In this document: positions 1 to 13,600 of the stretch, in pieces
Position numbering within the stretch: the stretch's first letter is position 1
Layout of the letters: each line of letters starts with the position of its first letter
Source of the DNA: Climacteris rufus
Taxonomy: Eukaryota > Chordata > Aves > Passeriformes > Climacteridae
NCBI GenBank assembly: GCA_013398175.1
Contig: VZRZ01001260.1
Span: 124,780 to 188,779 of the forward strand
DNA length: 64,000 nt
Direction: 5' to 3'
The notes under the pieces: generated by a model
Databases searched by the model: none
What the model saw: only the letters and a program-made list of their open reading frames with translations
Told to the model about the DNA's origin: nothing
Position numbers and translations under genes: made by a program

Positions 1-1376
1 CAGGAAAGCTCTGTATGGCCTCGAGTTCCACTTTGGAAGCTTGCTGCACATTGAAACATAATTAATGGGACATCTACTCAGTCTTGATCTTGAAGTTCAT
101 TTTAACCATGCTCAGCATTTAAGAGTTGAGACGATGAACACTTGATGTTGCAGAACGGTGCCAAAAATGTAAGTTTGGAGCATTCCTACTCCTGATTTGT
201 TTTGACAGACATTTCATTTTCTGAAGCTGCAGTTAGAGCAATAAAAACAAAATTCACCACAGAAAAACAAACACCAGCTCCCCTTCCAGCAAAACTGATA
301 CATTTTTCAAATCCTGGAAAATTGTGCAGCTAGAGCCCATTGAGTTTCCACAGGAGGCAAAGCTCATTAGCAAACACATGAAAGACAACGAGCAGATTAT
401 TGTGAAAAAGATGTTTGTACTGTTAGTTCAGCAAGACTTTATTTAAAGTTTCTGGTTGCTGGCACTTAGACAGTGTGTGTGACCTTGGTTAGGGAGTGCT
501 TTTTGCTGAAAAACAGACACTTCAAGAACCCTTCCAGCCAGCAAGAGAGTGGGAGCGATGGAATTCGGTGGAAAGGAGGCAAACCTGACATTTCTCTTTT
601 TATTCCACCAACAGATCATTTCTTCAAGGAAATCTAGGGAAGAGGAAAAGCATCCCTGGAGTGGGCAAAGGCGGGATTGAAAGGGGCATTCCCAGGATTG
701 TGTGCTGCTGAGGGAGGATCTCCGCTTTGCCCCCAATCAAAGGGGATTTGTGCTAAGCCGAAGGATGCCGGGCGCCCTGAGCCTCAGGAGCACAGAGGAG
801 CTTTCTGTTCGAGCTTCCTGTGCTTTGTTCAAGAAAACACATTAACGGGAGGAAGAAAGCTCTCACTACAACCCTGATTACTATTTCCTTTAATTCCATC
901 AAAATTACTTCTTCCCAGAGTCCCCAGCCAGATGCTCTCCCGGCCTGCGGAGCGTTCGGGACCTTCATCTGCGCTGCTGGAAATGTTTTGCAGATTTCAG
1001 CAGGACTCCTGGGCTGGGTGTATGAAAGCACAGCTTAAGCAGTGACAAATAGAAAGCACATGCTTAGTAAAGCTGCATTACACAACTCCTGTCCCACTTC
1101 AATGTCATCCAGTCCTAAAACAACAAACCTGTGGGGACTTGTGCCTCCGTGTGTGTCTTGGAAAAGGGAGGTAGGGCTGAGGTTATGGTGACTCATGAGG
1201 ACAAGCTGATGGAGCGGTTTGGGTCCATACAGGATCACCGTTAGCTGGAGGACCCTGGGGGTCAATCACCACCTGATAAACAGACACATGAATAGTCCAT
1301 ACACGTCACACAGGACAGCCCCTGCCTTGTCTAAACACCCCACAGTGCCCTCACCATGAAAACTGGGGCAGAACTG
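1..1376. other. Intergenic, nothing assignable
   Basis: AT-moderate sequence. Short open frames on both strands overlap one another and lack recognisable domains. No repeat or exon is supported. Confidence 0.6.
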
Positions 1377-1638
1377 CAGAATCAGAGAATCAGTAAGCTT
1401 GGGAAATACCTCCAAGATTATTGAGTCCAACTGTTTACACAGCAGCACCATGTTCACCACTAAAACATAATCCCAAGTACCACCTCCAGATGCCTTTTGA
1501 ACACCTCCAGGGATGGTGACTGCACCACTTCCCTGGGCAACCTGTTCCGGTGCCTGACAACCCTTTCAGTGAAGAAATTTTACCTAATACCTAATCTCAA
1601 CCTCTCCTGGTGCAACATGAGCCTGTTTCCTCTGCTCC
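1377..1638 (-). mobile_element. CR1 LINE 3'-end fragment, 5'-truncated
   Basis: Read on the minus strand this is the 3' end of a chicken-repeat-1 type LINE. The plus strand shows the terminal octamer-like cagaatcagagaatcag, then the antisense of the conserved 3' region: gagtccaactgttta, ccaccactaaaacat, cctccagggatggtgactgc, ccacttccctgggcaacctg and tgacaaccctttcagtga. About 260 bp remain, which is typical of 5' truncation, with no open reading frame. It is moderately diverged from the consensus I remember. This is the best single indicator that the DNA is from a bird or close reptile relative. Confidence 0.92.
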
Positions 1639-4600
1639 AGTCCCTGGGGATGCTGGGCTGGGCTGGCAGTGGGTGCTGAGCGATTCCTCGTGCTGGAGCT
1701 TGGGGTGAAGTTGGGTTCAGATTTGCAACCCAGGCTCTGCAGCTGGGTTCAGCCTTAATCAGTATTTCCTTTTACAGTGAGCTGTATCCTGCTGGCTGGA
1801 GGATCTTGCCAGGATCCACTTCCAGGACAGAGTGGGCAGATATTAACCCTGGGCATTCAGATCCTCCTCTGCTTTCATCCCAGACACTGTCCTCCTCACT
1901 CTGCTCCTTCCAAGTTTCTCAGTGGGTGCCAAATAGTCCTTGAATCTTTTCAGCCACTGAACTTTGTTTTACTCAGTCTGAGCAGCCTTCACAAGCCAAA
2001 CTTGTAATCTTTCAGATTTGAGTCCCTGTGTGCTCAGCAGCCCCAGCACAGCACTGGTAGCATTTAACTGAGACCAATGTTCTCTGTGTGCACTCAGAGT
2101 TTGTGTCTTATTTAATTTTGCCATTTTCAGTTAAACTTTGCCTGTCCTTTTGCTGCTGTTTTGAGCTCTGTTTAGTCCTAATGTTTAATATACACGCATT
2201 TCTAAGTGTTTTATTTACTTCAGCTGCATATCTCACACATTCTTTCAAAGATAAAAATAACATTTGGTTTTAGGGTTTTGATTTTTTTTCTGTAACTTTT
2301 GTCACTACAGAAATGCTGACGGTTTGGTTCAATTATCATCACATCAGTATTTTCATATATTTGGAATGGGAAGGGAGTAGGACAGAAAAACAGGCAGTGA
2401 AGGCACTGAACACTGCTACATGTGAAGCTAACAGAAGGAAAGTGAAATAACATGGGATATTATCACAATTTTTTTCAAAAATGCTTTCTGAAGTTATCTG
2501 TATATTTTAAGTTTCCCACAGTGATACACTTCAAGTTTTTAAAACAACACAAACATTTGCCTTGGCTAACAGCCTAGTGTAAAGAATAAAAATTATCAAC
2601 ACAACTAAATGGCTTAAAAAGACAAGGTATTGTCCCTGAGGAGAAGCAGAGAATGTAAAAGAAGTCTGTATAGGCACAATGGTATTCACGTGTGGCCAGC
2701 AAAAACAAATGGGCTGAGCCAGTTGTCTCTTTTAAATGAAGATATTTTGTTCTTTACCTGTCCATCATCTCTCTGGGATGTGCATGTACCATCTAACTGG
2801 AGTACTTTAAGTACAATTAATATTTGTTCTGTGTCTCATACGTGCTTTTGGGCAATGACAAGACATTTATTTATTGTTCTTCATCAAGAATTAATAAAGA
2901 AACCAGAGGGGCTATAGATCTCATGATCCCCTGGTGGAAAGTTGTGAGCAGGTTATCTGAACAGTACAACCCCCAAAGGGTCATTTTGTTTCGTGGTTTG
3001 GGCCTTACTGCATTCACACAGGTCATTGAAGTCCATTTTTTCTGTCTTTTTTATTTGTTCTTCAGCCTTTTTTTTTTGTGAAAAACAGCAATGAAGTTCA
3101 ACCCTCTGCTGCACTGAATTCTTTGGCAGCTTTGAAAGCTGCCCGGAAACCATTGTGAAAACTTCTGTAATCAGATAGTGACTGATATACACTGAGTGCC
3201 GATAGAAGTGTTTGAAAATAAAGTGCAGGGTGCTATAAAACAGCTTTACTAGATAGTAAATAACATTTCAAATATGCAAGGAAATCACATTCCAGCCCTG
3301 CTTTGTCTCTGCTGCCTTCTTTGCCTCCAGGATCTGTCCTGGCTGTGGGAAGTCCACTCCATTTGAGATGTAATTTAGGTGTCCCTGTTGGCTGGCAGGT
3401 CGCCCTGCATGGCTTTCACAGGAGATGGGAAGAGAGAGACCCTCCGAAGCCTGACTCAGATTTCCCATCACCTTCATCAGGAGGCTCTCACTGACCACTG
3501 AGAAACTCCAAAAGAACAGCAGTGTCCTGGGTTAGAGGGGGAGCATCCAACCCTTCATGCCGTGTCCTCCTCTGGGCATCACAGCCTGGAAAATGGGAGA
3601 GACAGCCTGGCCTTGGCACCAGGCTGCTGGGAGAACCTGGTGCGTGATGCCCAGTCCATGTGATCCTGCTGCACCTCCTCAGCTCTTGGCTTGATAAATA
3701 CAAAGTGATCTGAGAGAGCTTAGTCCTAATGAAAGATGAGTGTGTGGACTTGCTGTCAAAGGTCTTGAGAGGCTGCCTTGCTGCCAAAAGGGAAAAAACC
3801 CAAACCAATGTACGCAATACAAAAGCAATGTCTGACCAAAATGAAGCTGTGAGAGTGACCCTGCTAAAGAAAAGAAATCGTTTGCATGGAGTTCTAGATG
3901 AGTGAATGACCAGTCAGGGGGAAATACTATTTTCCTGGGAAAGCTTAACATTTGAATAAGGAAAAAAGACTGCTGCTTATCTGTGGCAGATTACTGTGCC
4001 CTACTGAAAACACTGCTCTGAATTTTTCTCTCCCTCTCTCTGAAGCTGTTCTTTTTCAGATCAGGCAAAAGGGAAACAAATGTGTGATTGTCTCATACAT
4101 AATCTCTAATCTCAGTTTCTGCACAAATGTGTAGCAGTCCTTAACAGAGGAAGAGAAAAATGTGCTTGTTTGGAATGAATGTTTGGTTGTCTCTGAGCAC
4201 AGAGACTGTGACATGCTGTTCACATCTTGGGCTAAGGATCCTTGTGACTTTTAACTTGTTCACAAAACTGACTTCAAATGGTTTTTAGCCAGCAATGGAA
4301 ATGTATGGGGTCATTTTAGAGTCTGGAGCATAAGAAAAAAAAGAACAAATTCTGTGGGATTTTCTGTGGAGATGCAGGGAATGACTGTTAAGTGCTGGTG
4401 TAGGTTCATCAAGTACGTGAGTTCATCAAGGTAGGGGTGCTCATTTCTGCCTGTACACCATGAAAAAATCAATTTAATTTAATGAGAATTCTCTTAGCTT
4501 CAAAACAGAAACATGCTGAAGTACCTTCCAGGGGCATTAAACAGTTGCCCCAGTGTTGTCTGTGTCAATAATGTCAAAGTCAGCCTATCTGATGAATTTT

Positions 4601-7600
4601 GCCCTCTTAGTGTGAAATCACATGTGGTTTGCAGCAGAATTTTGTGAGTGCCTCTGAATGCAAAACCCAGGCTGTAGATGTGTGGATGAAAGGCTCTGTA
4701 TAAATGTCAGTCTTTATTATTGTTACAAATTTCCGGCTTCTGTTATTAAGACATTTTATATGGATCTTTGCGTGTCTCTGCATCTGTGAGTTTGGATTAA
4801 ATACCTGCCACAAATCTCCCTGGCATCCCATGGAGGAGATTGCTTTAACTTGGTGCTCTTCTAACCTTTCCTTCTGTTCAGGGAATAAACCTGCTTTAAA
4901 AAAATGACCTCATAAAAACGGAGTAAACTCTGAGCTCTTTGTTTTTCTCAGGTCTAACCTCCAGGAAGACTATAAATTCATTTATTCTATAAAACACAAA
5001 GAAGTAAATCTTCAGCGTAATGTGTGGGGAATTAGCCACTTAACTCCCATTAACATTAATGGGAACTGAATATTTATTTGCCCCACAGCACATAAATCTT
5101 TGCCTTGTAACTTCTACAGTTTCTAACTAAAATGTTTCCATTGTTCTAAGGATCATGGTTATCCCGCTGGAGTGTTTACTGGGTTGTCAGGCTATGGGAG
5201 ATATATTGGATGTTTCAGTCCTTTTCCTTCAAGTAAGCTGTAAAATGCATTGGGGCTCTGTAATGTGAACTTTCTGAAACCTCTGTGTGATAAGCTCAGA
5301 TGATTCAAACCCCCTCTGCTTGGTGCTGGTCCTGTTGTTCCTGCTGGGAGCTGGAATCGTTTGACAGGAATAAACTGCTGTGACTGATGGACTTTTGGTC
5401 TGTGCCTGGGGTGAAGGATGGATGGGGCTGAAGCTCTTGGTGCTTTGCCACGAATCCACCTCTGCCACAACCTGTATTTCTTCGGTTCTTCCTTCAAGCC
5501 TGTGTTCTGATTGTAAGGGAGTTACACTCTCTGCTCTTTCTTCTCTATTTAAAGTCCAGATCAGGCAAATCAATCAAGCCCCAGAGAATCCTGTATTGAG
5601 GAGATCTCTTGTCTCTCCTCTGGAGGGAGAGGAAGGGGCCTTAGCTCAGCAAGACCTACTGGGGGCTGCACAGTTGTTCTGTGTATTTACCTGGAAGACA
5701 CTGAGGTTCTCTCAGGATGGATGAGCCAATGGAGCCTCACAAATACATGAATATGAAAACTGCCACTCACTGGCTGGAATCCAGGCTCTGTTTTACTCCA
5801 TGGCAAAACTTCCCATGACTTCAGCACACCAGGTTTAACTAGTGCATGAAACTACTTTTCCCTGAAGCATTCCACAGAAACCTATTGCTCTTCTGTGTGG
5901 TTTATTTGAACCACTCTGAGGAAGTTCATAAATCCTCCAAATTTCTGGGTAAAAATAAATAAGTAACAATGGAAGCAGAAAGGCTCCATCTTACCTCCTA
6001 TCGATTTATGAAGTATTTTAAAATAAAGCCTTCCTCTGCACTCAAGTGCATTGGGCAAAAAGCAAGAGGCTTAAACTAAAGCTGGAGAGTTTTAGGCAAG
6101 ACATCAGAAAAGGCTTCCCAGGGGTGAGGGAAGTGCAGCTGCAGACTGTGCAGGCTGCTGTCTCCAGGAGCAGGCCAGACAAAATGTGAGGAAGGACTTA
6201 GGTGGTCTAGTTGAAGAGGAGAAGAAGGATTTTTGCTTTAGACCCTCCCTTTCAGCTCTGTCACTCTGCTGGAGCAAGGGGGGATCCATCGATCTTCAAA
6301 GCTGTTGGATCAAGTCTATTTAGTTCTGTTAGCCTTTTCAATGAACCAAGAAAATCATCTACTGCTTTCACTTGCCCCTATTCTGTGTCCCTGTGATCTT
6401 GGGGGGGTCACAGCTGGTGGAGAACCTGCCTTCCATCCCTGGTCTCCACTTTGCCAGGGAGCTGAGCACACGTGAGCCCTGCACACTGCAGCAGCACAGG
6501 GCTCTCCTCTCAGGTTTACAGACAGTCCTGAGCTGAGCTGAGCGTGCAAAAAGCCCTTTTTAACAGTGCCTGAACCTCTGGCTTTATTATCCAGACCAGC
6601 TCCCTCTCTGCACCTGTCAGGCTCCTCCCGAGACCGAAACAAGAGCAGTCCCCACGTCTGTTTTCACAGCTCCAAAGCAGAGACAGGGATTTGTCAGGAA
6701 ACCATTATGCAATGCTACACCATTTGTTGTGGATCCATTTTCTTTCCTGAAGCCAAAGTATTTGTTTTCAAGATTTAGGGAACAGGATTCTGGTGTGACT
6801 TAGGCCAATATAAATGCACAGGACTCCTCCAGGCAATGAGTAGAAACACTTTTGATTCACACAGTTTGCTGCATGCAGCTGAGAACCACGTCTGGAGCTC
6901 TCAAGCCACAGACTTCATGGATAGGCTCAGGCATGGAACACCTATGGCATATTAAAACATCGAGTTGCTGCTGTTATTAGGTTTTTAAAGCACCATAATC
7001 ATAAACAATGAGCAAACACCTGCAATGTGCTAATGGTATGTTGAGCACATCCCTGGAGCCAGATTTCATTCCAGGTTTAGCTCCTGTGAAACATATTTAC
7101 TCAGGAAATCTTTATTCAGCAATTATTTAATTTTTGTTTTCTCAAATGCGACACTACTCATCAAAATCTGTAAAAGAATCAAACCAATTTCAGCTGTGAA
7201 CACATACAATTAATATAAACCTCACTGTACCTCACACCTCGGGTGTTCCTGCCTGAATGAGCCGTTAGCAGACTCTGCACTGGGTATCAGTTACTGGATG
7301 CAAATATCTGAAACAAAAGTTGCCTACCAATGTTCAGAACCTTCTCTCAAGAAAGAAGGATAGGAAATGATCAAAGAGAGCAGAAAACCAGACAGGAAAT
7401 TGCAATTACACCATCTGAAGTTAAGTGTTTCCTACGGAAGAGAACGTGATGCCTTTAATCATGGAAGGATGGGATTGCCATTAACTGTTCTCTGTGCCCC
7501 ACAAAGGTCCCACCCAGCACAGCCCTCACAGGAGACTCTTCCAGCTGCATTGACCAGGATCCATTGGCAGCATCCACATCCTTGAAAAAAGGATTCTCCA

Positions 7601-10600
7601 GCTGGGCTGACCCAGCAGAGCATCCCCTGGAGCAGCCTGGACACGCTGCCACAGCCTGACCTGGCTTGGACGAGCTGGGTCTGTCCTGGCTGAGGGTGGC
7701 ATGGCCACAGCAGCTCTGTGGCACTGGGGAGCACTGCTGGGGTGTTGAGCAATGCCACGGACCAGTCACAGTGATTTATGCTCCACCAGTGGAGAAACAA
7801 ATGCACGCATCAGATAAAACCACATTTATCTCTTTTCCTCCCCTCTTTTTTATTCTAAAGTGCTGGAGGGGTTTGCAGCAATAGATAAAATCGTTTTTAC
7901 AAAATTGAAATGCAAAATTTGTTCCAGAGCTTGTTAGGTCCTGAAATGTGTAGGTGGGGTTGGGAAAATGGCATTCTCAGCTCTTCAAACAACAAAGCTA
8001 TTAGAGCCTTGATAAATGTTATCCAGTTCAGTGCTGCTGTTTGTGCCATATTCCCAACAGCAAATGCAAGGATCTTCAGGATCCAACAGGCTCCCAAGGA
8101 TAAGCCCAGCAATTCAACTAAAAATAAATATAATTAACGCATAAAAAGAAAAATGTCTGTGAGATTATCATCCTTGCAGCTAGTTGGAATGCGCCTGGGA
8201 AATATTTTTGTAGCTAGTTGCAAATCAAATCTGTTTTACATGGAGACAATGTTGCCAAAATAACACAAAAGAGATTTATTAAATAAAAGATGAAAATGGA
8301 AAAAAGATAAAAAATTGAGAAGAAAGCATTTTCACATGTTTAAACAAGTTGCTCATAAATATTCTTTCCTTCTTTTAGAATCAACAGTTTGGTGTCTGGC
8401 CTAAGGTTGTGTTTTGTAACCTGTCAGACTGCAACCTGTAAGAGTGGATAGCAAACATCAGATGAGTGATCCAAGGGATTTACTCGTTTTTAATGGCTAA
8501 TCCTTCATTCTTGTGATGTTTTAATCATTCATGACCTTTATGATAATCCATCCCCTCCTAAAATTTCCATTGCTGGGAACTCGTTCAGACTGACTGTCAG
8601 CTATATTGAATAAACTGTCTAAATCCTGTTATCTTGTCTCTGTTACATGTCTGGCTACGTGAAGCTTCTCAATCAGGACAGTAATGAGCATCACACAAAG
8701 AATATTGTATCACCTCCTCCAGTTTCTAAACAACTGATCTTGGAGAATCAGTAGTAATGGGTTTACAGCAGTTCTGAAAGGTGAAAATTTTCCATGAATA
8801 GATCATCTAACATTGTCTGAAGAGTGAGAAATTAATAATTTCATATAACACCCACAAATAACTTCAAAAGAAAATGAGTCAGTGCTCAAAGTCTGAAGGA
8901 TAGAGCCTTGTGGCAGAGCCTCTAATCTTCTTAAAGATTCCTTTCTCAGACTGCCACGAGGTGCTGTCTGGACACACTCTCACTGACGTGCTGAACAGAT
9001 CAGCTCCTGTCCCTCTCTTCAGCAAGAACTAATTAATCCTCTTGACTTCCAGCAAAGGGAATGGTGGCACTGAGCACCTCTTAAGAGCTATCAAACCCCT
9101 CACAGGTCTGGGCTTATTAGGAAGACCTGTAATTAGTGCTCCCATTGCTGCTATTGATGTATTTGTTACACTATCACCTCAAAAGCTCCCAGTGTTTGTT
9201 TGTCAGATAAATTTCCCAGTGTCCAGTACATTGAATTCTTTGCTTGCTAAGAGTGCAGGGATGTGGGGAAGTGAACACACCAGGCAAGGTTTGATTGCAC
9301 AAAACTGCCAAAGAAAAAAACAAATTACTGTCAAATTTGCTGGGCAACTGAATGGGAATCTGAGAGGGAATTCATTAAAAATCATGTCACATATGCCCAG
9401 TGCAGAGCCACGATTGGCAATTGGCTTTGCTGGAACTAAAAGGCTGAGCCCAAACTTTGCTGGAAAACTCCCTAAGGCCATTTCATTTACAAAAAGACCA
9501 AGCTTTTGAGAGTATATAATTATCCTTCATCCCTGCCATCTTATCCTACATTAAATTTAATTGCTCACAAAACTTGGCAACATTCTCAAATCCATTTAAA
9601 GAAATTAAGTGGTTCTGTCATTTTTTAGTGCTCTTGATATGAAAGTGTTTCAACTTTCACTCTGTGACAAGAACCTCTGCCTCCTCCCCTTCCCCCAAAA
9701 TATACATTCTTCCTGAGAGCACTGAGCTCACAGGGAACGGATGGGCTAAAAATAGTTGATTTTGGCCAAGACTATCAAAAGTCATCCGTGATTTTCAGTG
9801 CCTCTCTTTTTAGAGGTGAGTGCTGACCACTTACTGGAAGTCACATTCCTTCAAGTTTTCAGAGCTGGGCACCCAATATCTTGCTCTTATTTCCAAAAGG
9901 CCACGAGCACCAGGGCTGTGATGGAATCACCACCCTGGGCCTTGCTCTGTTACCCCAGCCCAGGAGCAGCTCCCCAGGGCACAGGGCTGAGCCCCTGAGC
10001 CACCAGTGCTGCTCCTCTATAAAAACACCCAATGCCATTTGAGTTTTCTCTCCACCCTTCACTGTCAGCTGGTAGAGTCAAACCTGTCACCTGGAAATGA
10101 GACTCCTAAAATATGAACCAAAGGGTGTCCCCATGGTGCTTTCCATCCTTACCCACTCTGTTGCTGGCACCTGCACTAGTTCTTTCAGTCTTACATGAAA
10201 AGCTGTTTTGATATTTACCTGCCTAGTCTGTAAAGACGGGTTTTTTACAGGTCATGAAGAGGACAAGCCATTTAAATACGTTTCAAAGATAAAAGATGAA
10301 CGTTCCCTACTCCTTTCCATAAATGTGATGTGCAAAAATGATGTCAGCACAATTAGAGATGGGGTGGAAATTCTGTGTTCACTGAGTGAATATCTGTTAA
10401 CATTGGCCTTTTATCTACAGGTTTCTTTTCAACTGTGAAATGCTGTTAATCCATCACGAAGTCTTGTCATGTGCTTGCTAATTATATGTTCTGTTGTTCT
10501 TCAAATGAAAACAAATGAAGTTGGGGTTTGGGGTGGTAGGGGAAATTCCTGATGATCAAGTAAAAATATACTAATGGCACATGTGACAATTAAACCCCCT

Positions 10601-13600
10601 AATTAGGTTTGTAAGAGCAGTACTTTCAAAAGCACTGAGCATCTACAGCTCCTGCTGTCTGCAGTGTTATGTACTGAACTCCACTGGACCCAGCCCAGCA
10701 CTACATTAAATAAATGTCTCATTTTATGTACAGTGTGAAAGAGAATTATCTGTGAAGCAAAGGTCAATGAAGTCAGATTTTTTGCTGTGTTTATTGGTGA
10801 TAAACATCTCGAGAGAGACTGTGAGCATCTCCAAACACAGGGTTATAATGTTAATACAGCTCCTTATCGCTTTATAAACGATCTGTATCCTGACACGGGA
10901 AGTGAGCTTCAGTCCCAGATGAATTACAAATGAGTGACTCCCTAATATAAATAAAAGCAGGAGGATGGGCCCTGTCGAGCAGTCTGAGCACAAGAGCTGG
11001 AAATAGGAGCCAGGGACTTATCTCAGCTTTGGAGAGTGAGCTGCTTTGGAGTCTGGTCCAAAGCTCTCTTAATTAAGTGGGAGTCATTCCAGCCATATCA
11101 GAGGACTTTATCACTCTTTATTAGGGCTACCATATGTCCACTTTTTTTCTTACATTTGTTTTCTTTTTCTGCCCCCAAGTCCTTTTCTGCTGGGTTTTTC
11201 ATAGGTGCAGCCCCTACCCAGGTTTCCCCAAAGCCTGAAGTGCCCATATGTGTATTTTTGCTTTGGTTTGCCACAGTGGGCAGGTGCTGGATGCCAGTGG
11301 ATGAACAGGGAGATGATGGAGGGTCAGAGCATCGTGGGCTGGCAGAAGAACCTGTGCTGGGAAGGCTGATGATGGGGAAAAAGGAGGATTTTGGAGTGAG
11401 AAAATGAGGAAGAAAAAAGCAGTCAGGGAGGCATAAGTGAGAAAAGAATTGCTTTGGGATAGAAGGCTCTGAGATATAAACAGGGATATAGGGTGGGGGT
11501 CCTGAGGCCATTGCCTTGCCTTTTAGCCCTTAATTGGGACTTTGAGAGGGGACTCCCACAGATTTGCCCAGGCTGTTGTGTCAACTTCTCTGTCCCTGTG
11601 TGCTGCCAAGGCCTGCCTGGGCTGAGGAAGAGGATGGCTCTACTTGTGGCCTTGGAAATGTCACCAACTTCCCTGCTTCAAGGCCCTTGCCACATGGCAG
11701 GGTGAGTGCCATAGTCACCTTCCAGTCTGGGGAGCTGAGGGGTTCAGATCCTGTTCTGTGAAGGTTTAGGGAGGAAATCTTGCTGTGTTATCAAACTGAG
11801 TTCTTGGAACAACAGAACAAAGGTCTGAAGCCCGAAATTTAAGGGAAAAGGTGTGGTAATAAAATAGTTCAATGGAATTATATTTGGAGGTGAAGGTTTT
11901 TCTTGTCATAGCAGTGCAGGTGGCCGAGGCAATGGTGGTTCATGTCCAGCCCCTCCTGCCCCTCAGGATGTCTGGCTGAGGTGGAATGTGTCCACTGCAC
12001 ACAGGTGAGCTTTAGGTGGCTTCACCTGCTTCTGGATTCACCCCAGGTGGCTCACAGCCACTTCTCCTACTCTCTGCCACCAGCTGGGTCTCTCCTCTCC
12101 TACTCTTTAGGTCTCAGACAAGACATCCTGTGACTTCATCCCTTCTCAAGCGTTTCCACAGTGTCATGGTTGCAGCTGAACTCCAGAACATGTCTGGAGC
12201 TGGGGCTATTCTTTCCTCTGACAAATTTTTCAGACCTCACACCTCTACAGCTAAACAAATGTAATCCAAGCATCAGATCATAAAATTTTGGAAAAAAATG
12301 ATTTGAACTGCTGGCATGGCTTCTAGTAGTGCACTGGGGGCAGCTCTCCTTTCACATGTCCCCAGAGGCAAGTAAAGCATTTCACTCCTGGTAACTGAGC
12401 TATAACTGTAGGTCTCAAGCAGCCCATGTTCCACGTTACAATGTGAGAAACCTGAGGGCTTTTGCTTTTTTGTGCAGGAGATTATCAAAGCACCTTTAAA
12501 GGGAGCCAGATTTCCTGCCTCACCTTTCCTCTCCCATTGCTCCCACATCCACTCCTCGAGAAACAAAAAGGTGTCAAACTTTCTTCCACACGTCCAAACG
12601 AGCCACACTACCCAGACAAGTGGGGAGGAGAGACTTTGGCCTCTTGAAGGCTCTTTGCTGGCAGCTCACAGGCAGGTAGCAGCTCTCTGGTACCAGTGAC
12701 AGTAACACAGGGACAAAGACAGCTGATAACTACAGGTACACACATTTATTTCCCTAACCTGCTTACACTCCACCACTACCAAACCCAATGTGCTGCAGCA
12801 CACAAGTCCCTTCGTGTTTTAGGGGAAAGGGTGTGATTTTGCAACTCACTGTTCTGCTTTTCCCTCCATGGGCCACTCTGGGCTTTGAAGGAGTAAAAGC
12901 TGAGGGAAGTCAGGATAACACATATAGGGCCGATCCTCACTCCTCACCCTTGTCTCCCACTTACCTGAACTGTTATTAATTAGAGTGAGAAGCAGTTCAT
13001 TAAAAGCAAACTTTTGGCTTGTCCTTGTAAATGACCTTGGGAGTTTCAGATGTGCCAGGACTGATGGAGAGGGAGTGTGTTGTCAGGGGGCTGGAGAAGC
13101 TGGTGGGTAAAACTGTGGGTCACAAAGGGTCACCACTCCAGCTGAATGCCAGGATAACAGAAACCCCAACAGCTCTCTGTTGTGCAATGTGCAGGTGTCA
13201 ACATTTGCTTTGTTTTGCAAAGGAATGAAATTTAGAACTTCTGGTGTTGGGGTTTTTTTCCAGAAAAAATAAGGGAATTGTTTTATTCTGGATGAATGCC
13301 TGAGGCACCACGTTAGAGCATCCATCTCTCACAGTGCAGAAACCAGTGACTTCTCTGCTCCCTCAACCATTGCCTGGGGTACCAGGTGAAAGATTTCGCA
13401 CCATTCCAAAAAAAAGGACTTGAAAATAACTTTCTACAGTGCAGGTGAGGAGCCTGGATACCAGATACTCTCCTGGATGATGAGGGCAGGAGAGACAGAA
13501 AGGGGCACACTCCTGCTCTGCCTCCTTGCTCAGCAGTTTCACACCTTGTCTTGAGTTAAATTTAGCAGAACAAATACATTTGAACAGAAAGCTTTGTTTC

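Noticed and set aside
9042..9509. 155-codon open frame on the plus strand
   Set aside because: No known domain, no codon bias toward G/C at third positions, and an overlapping antisense frame. Treated as chance.
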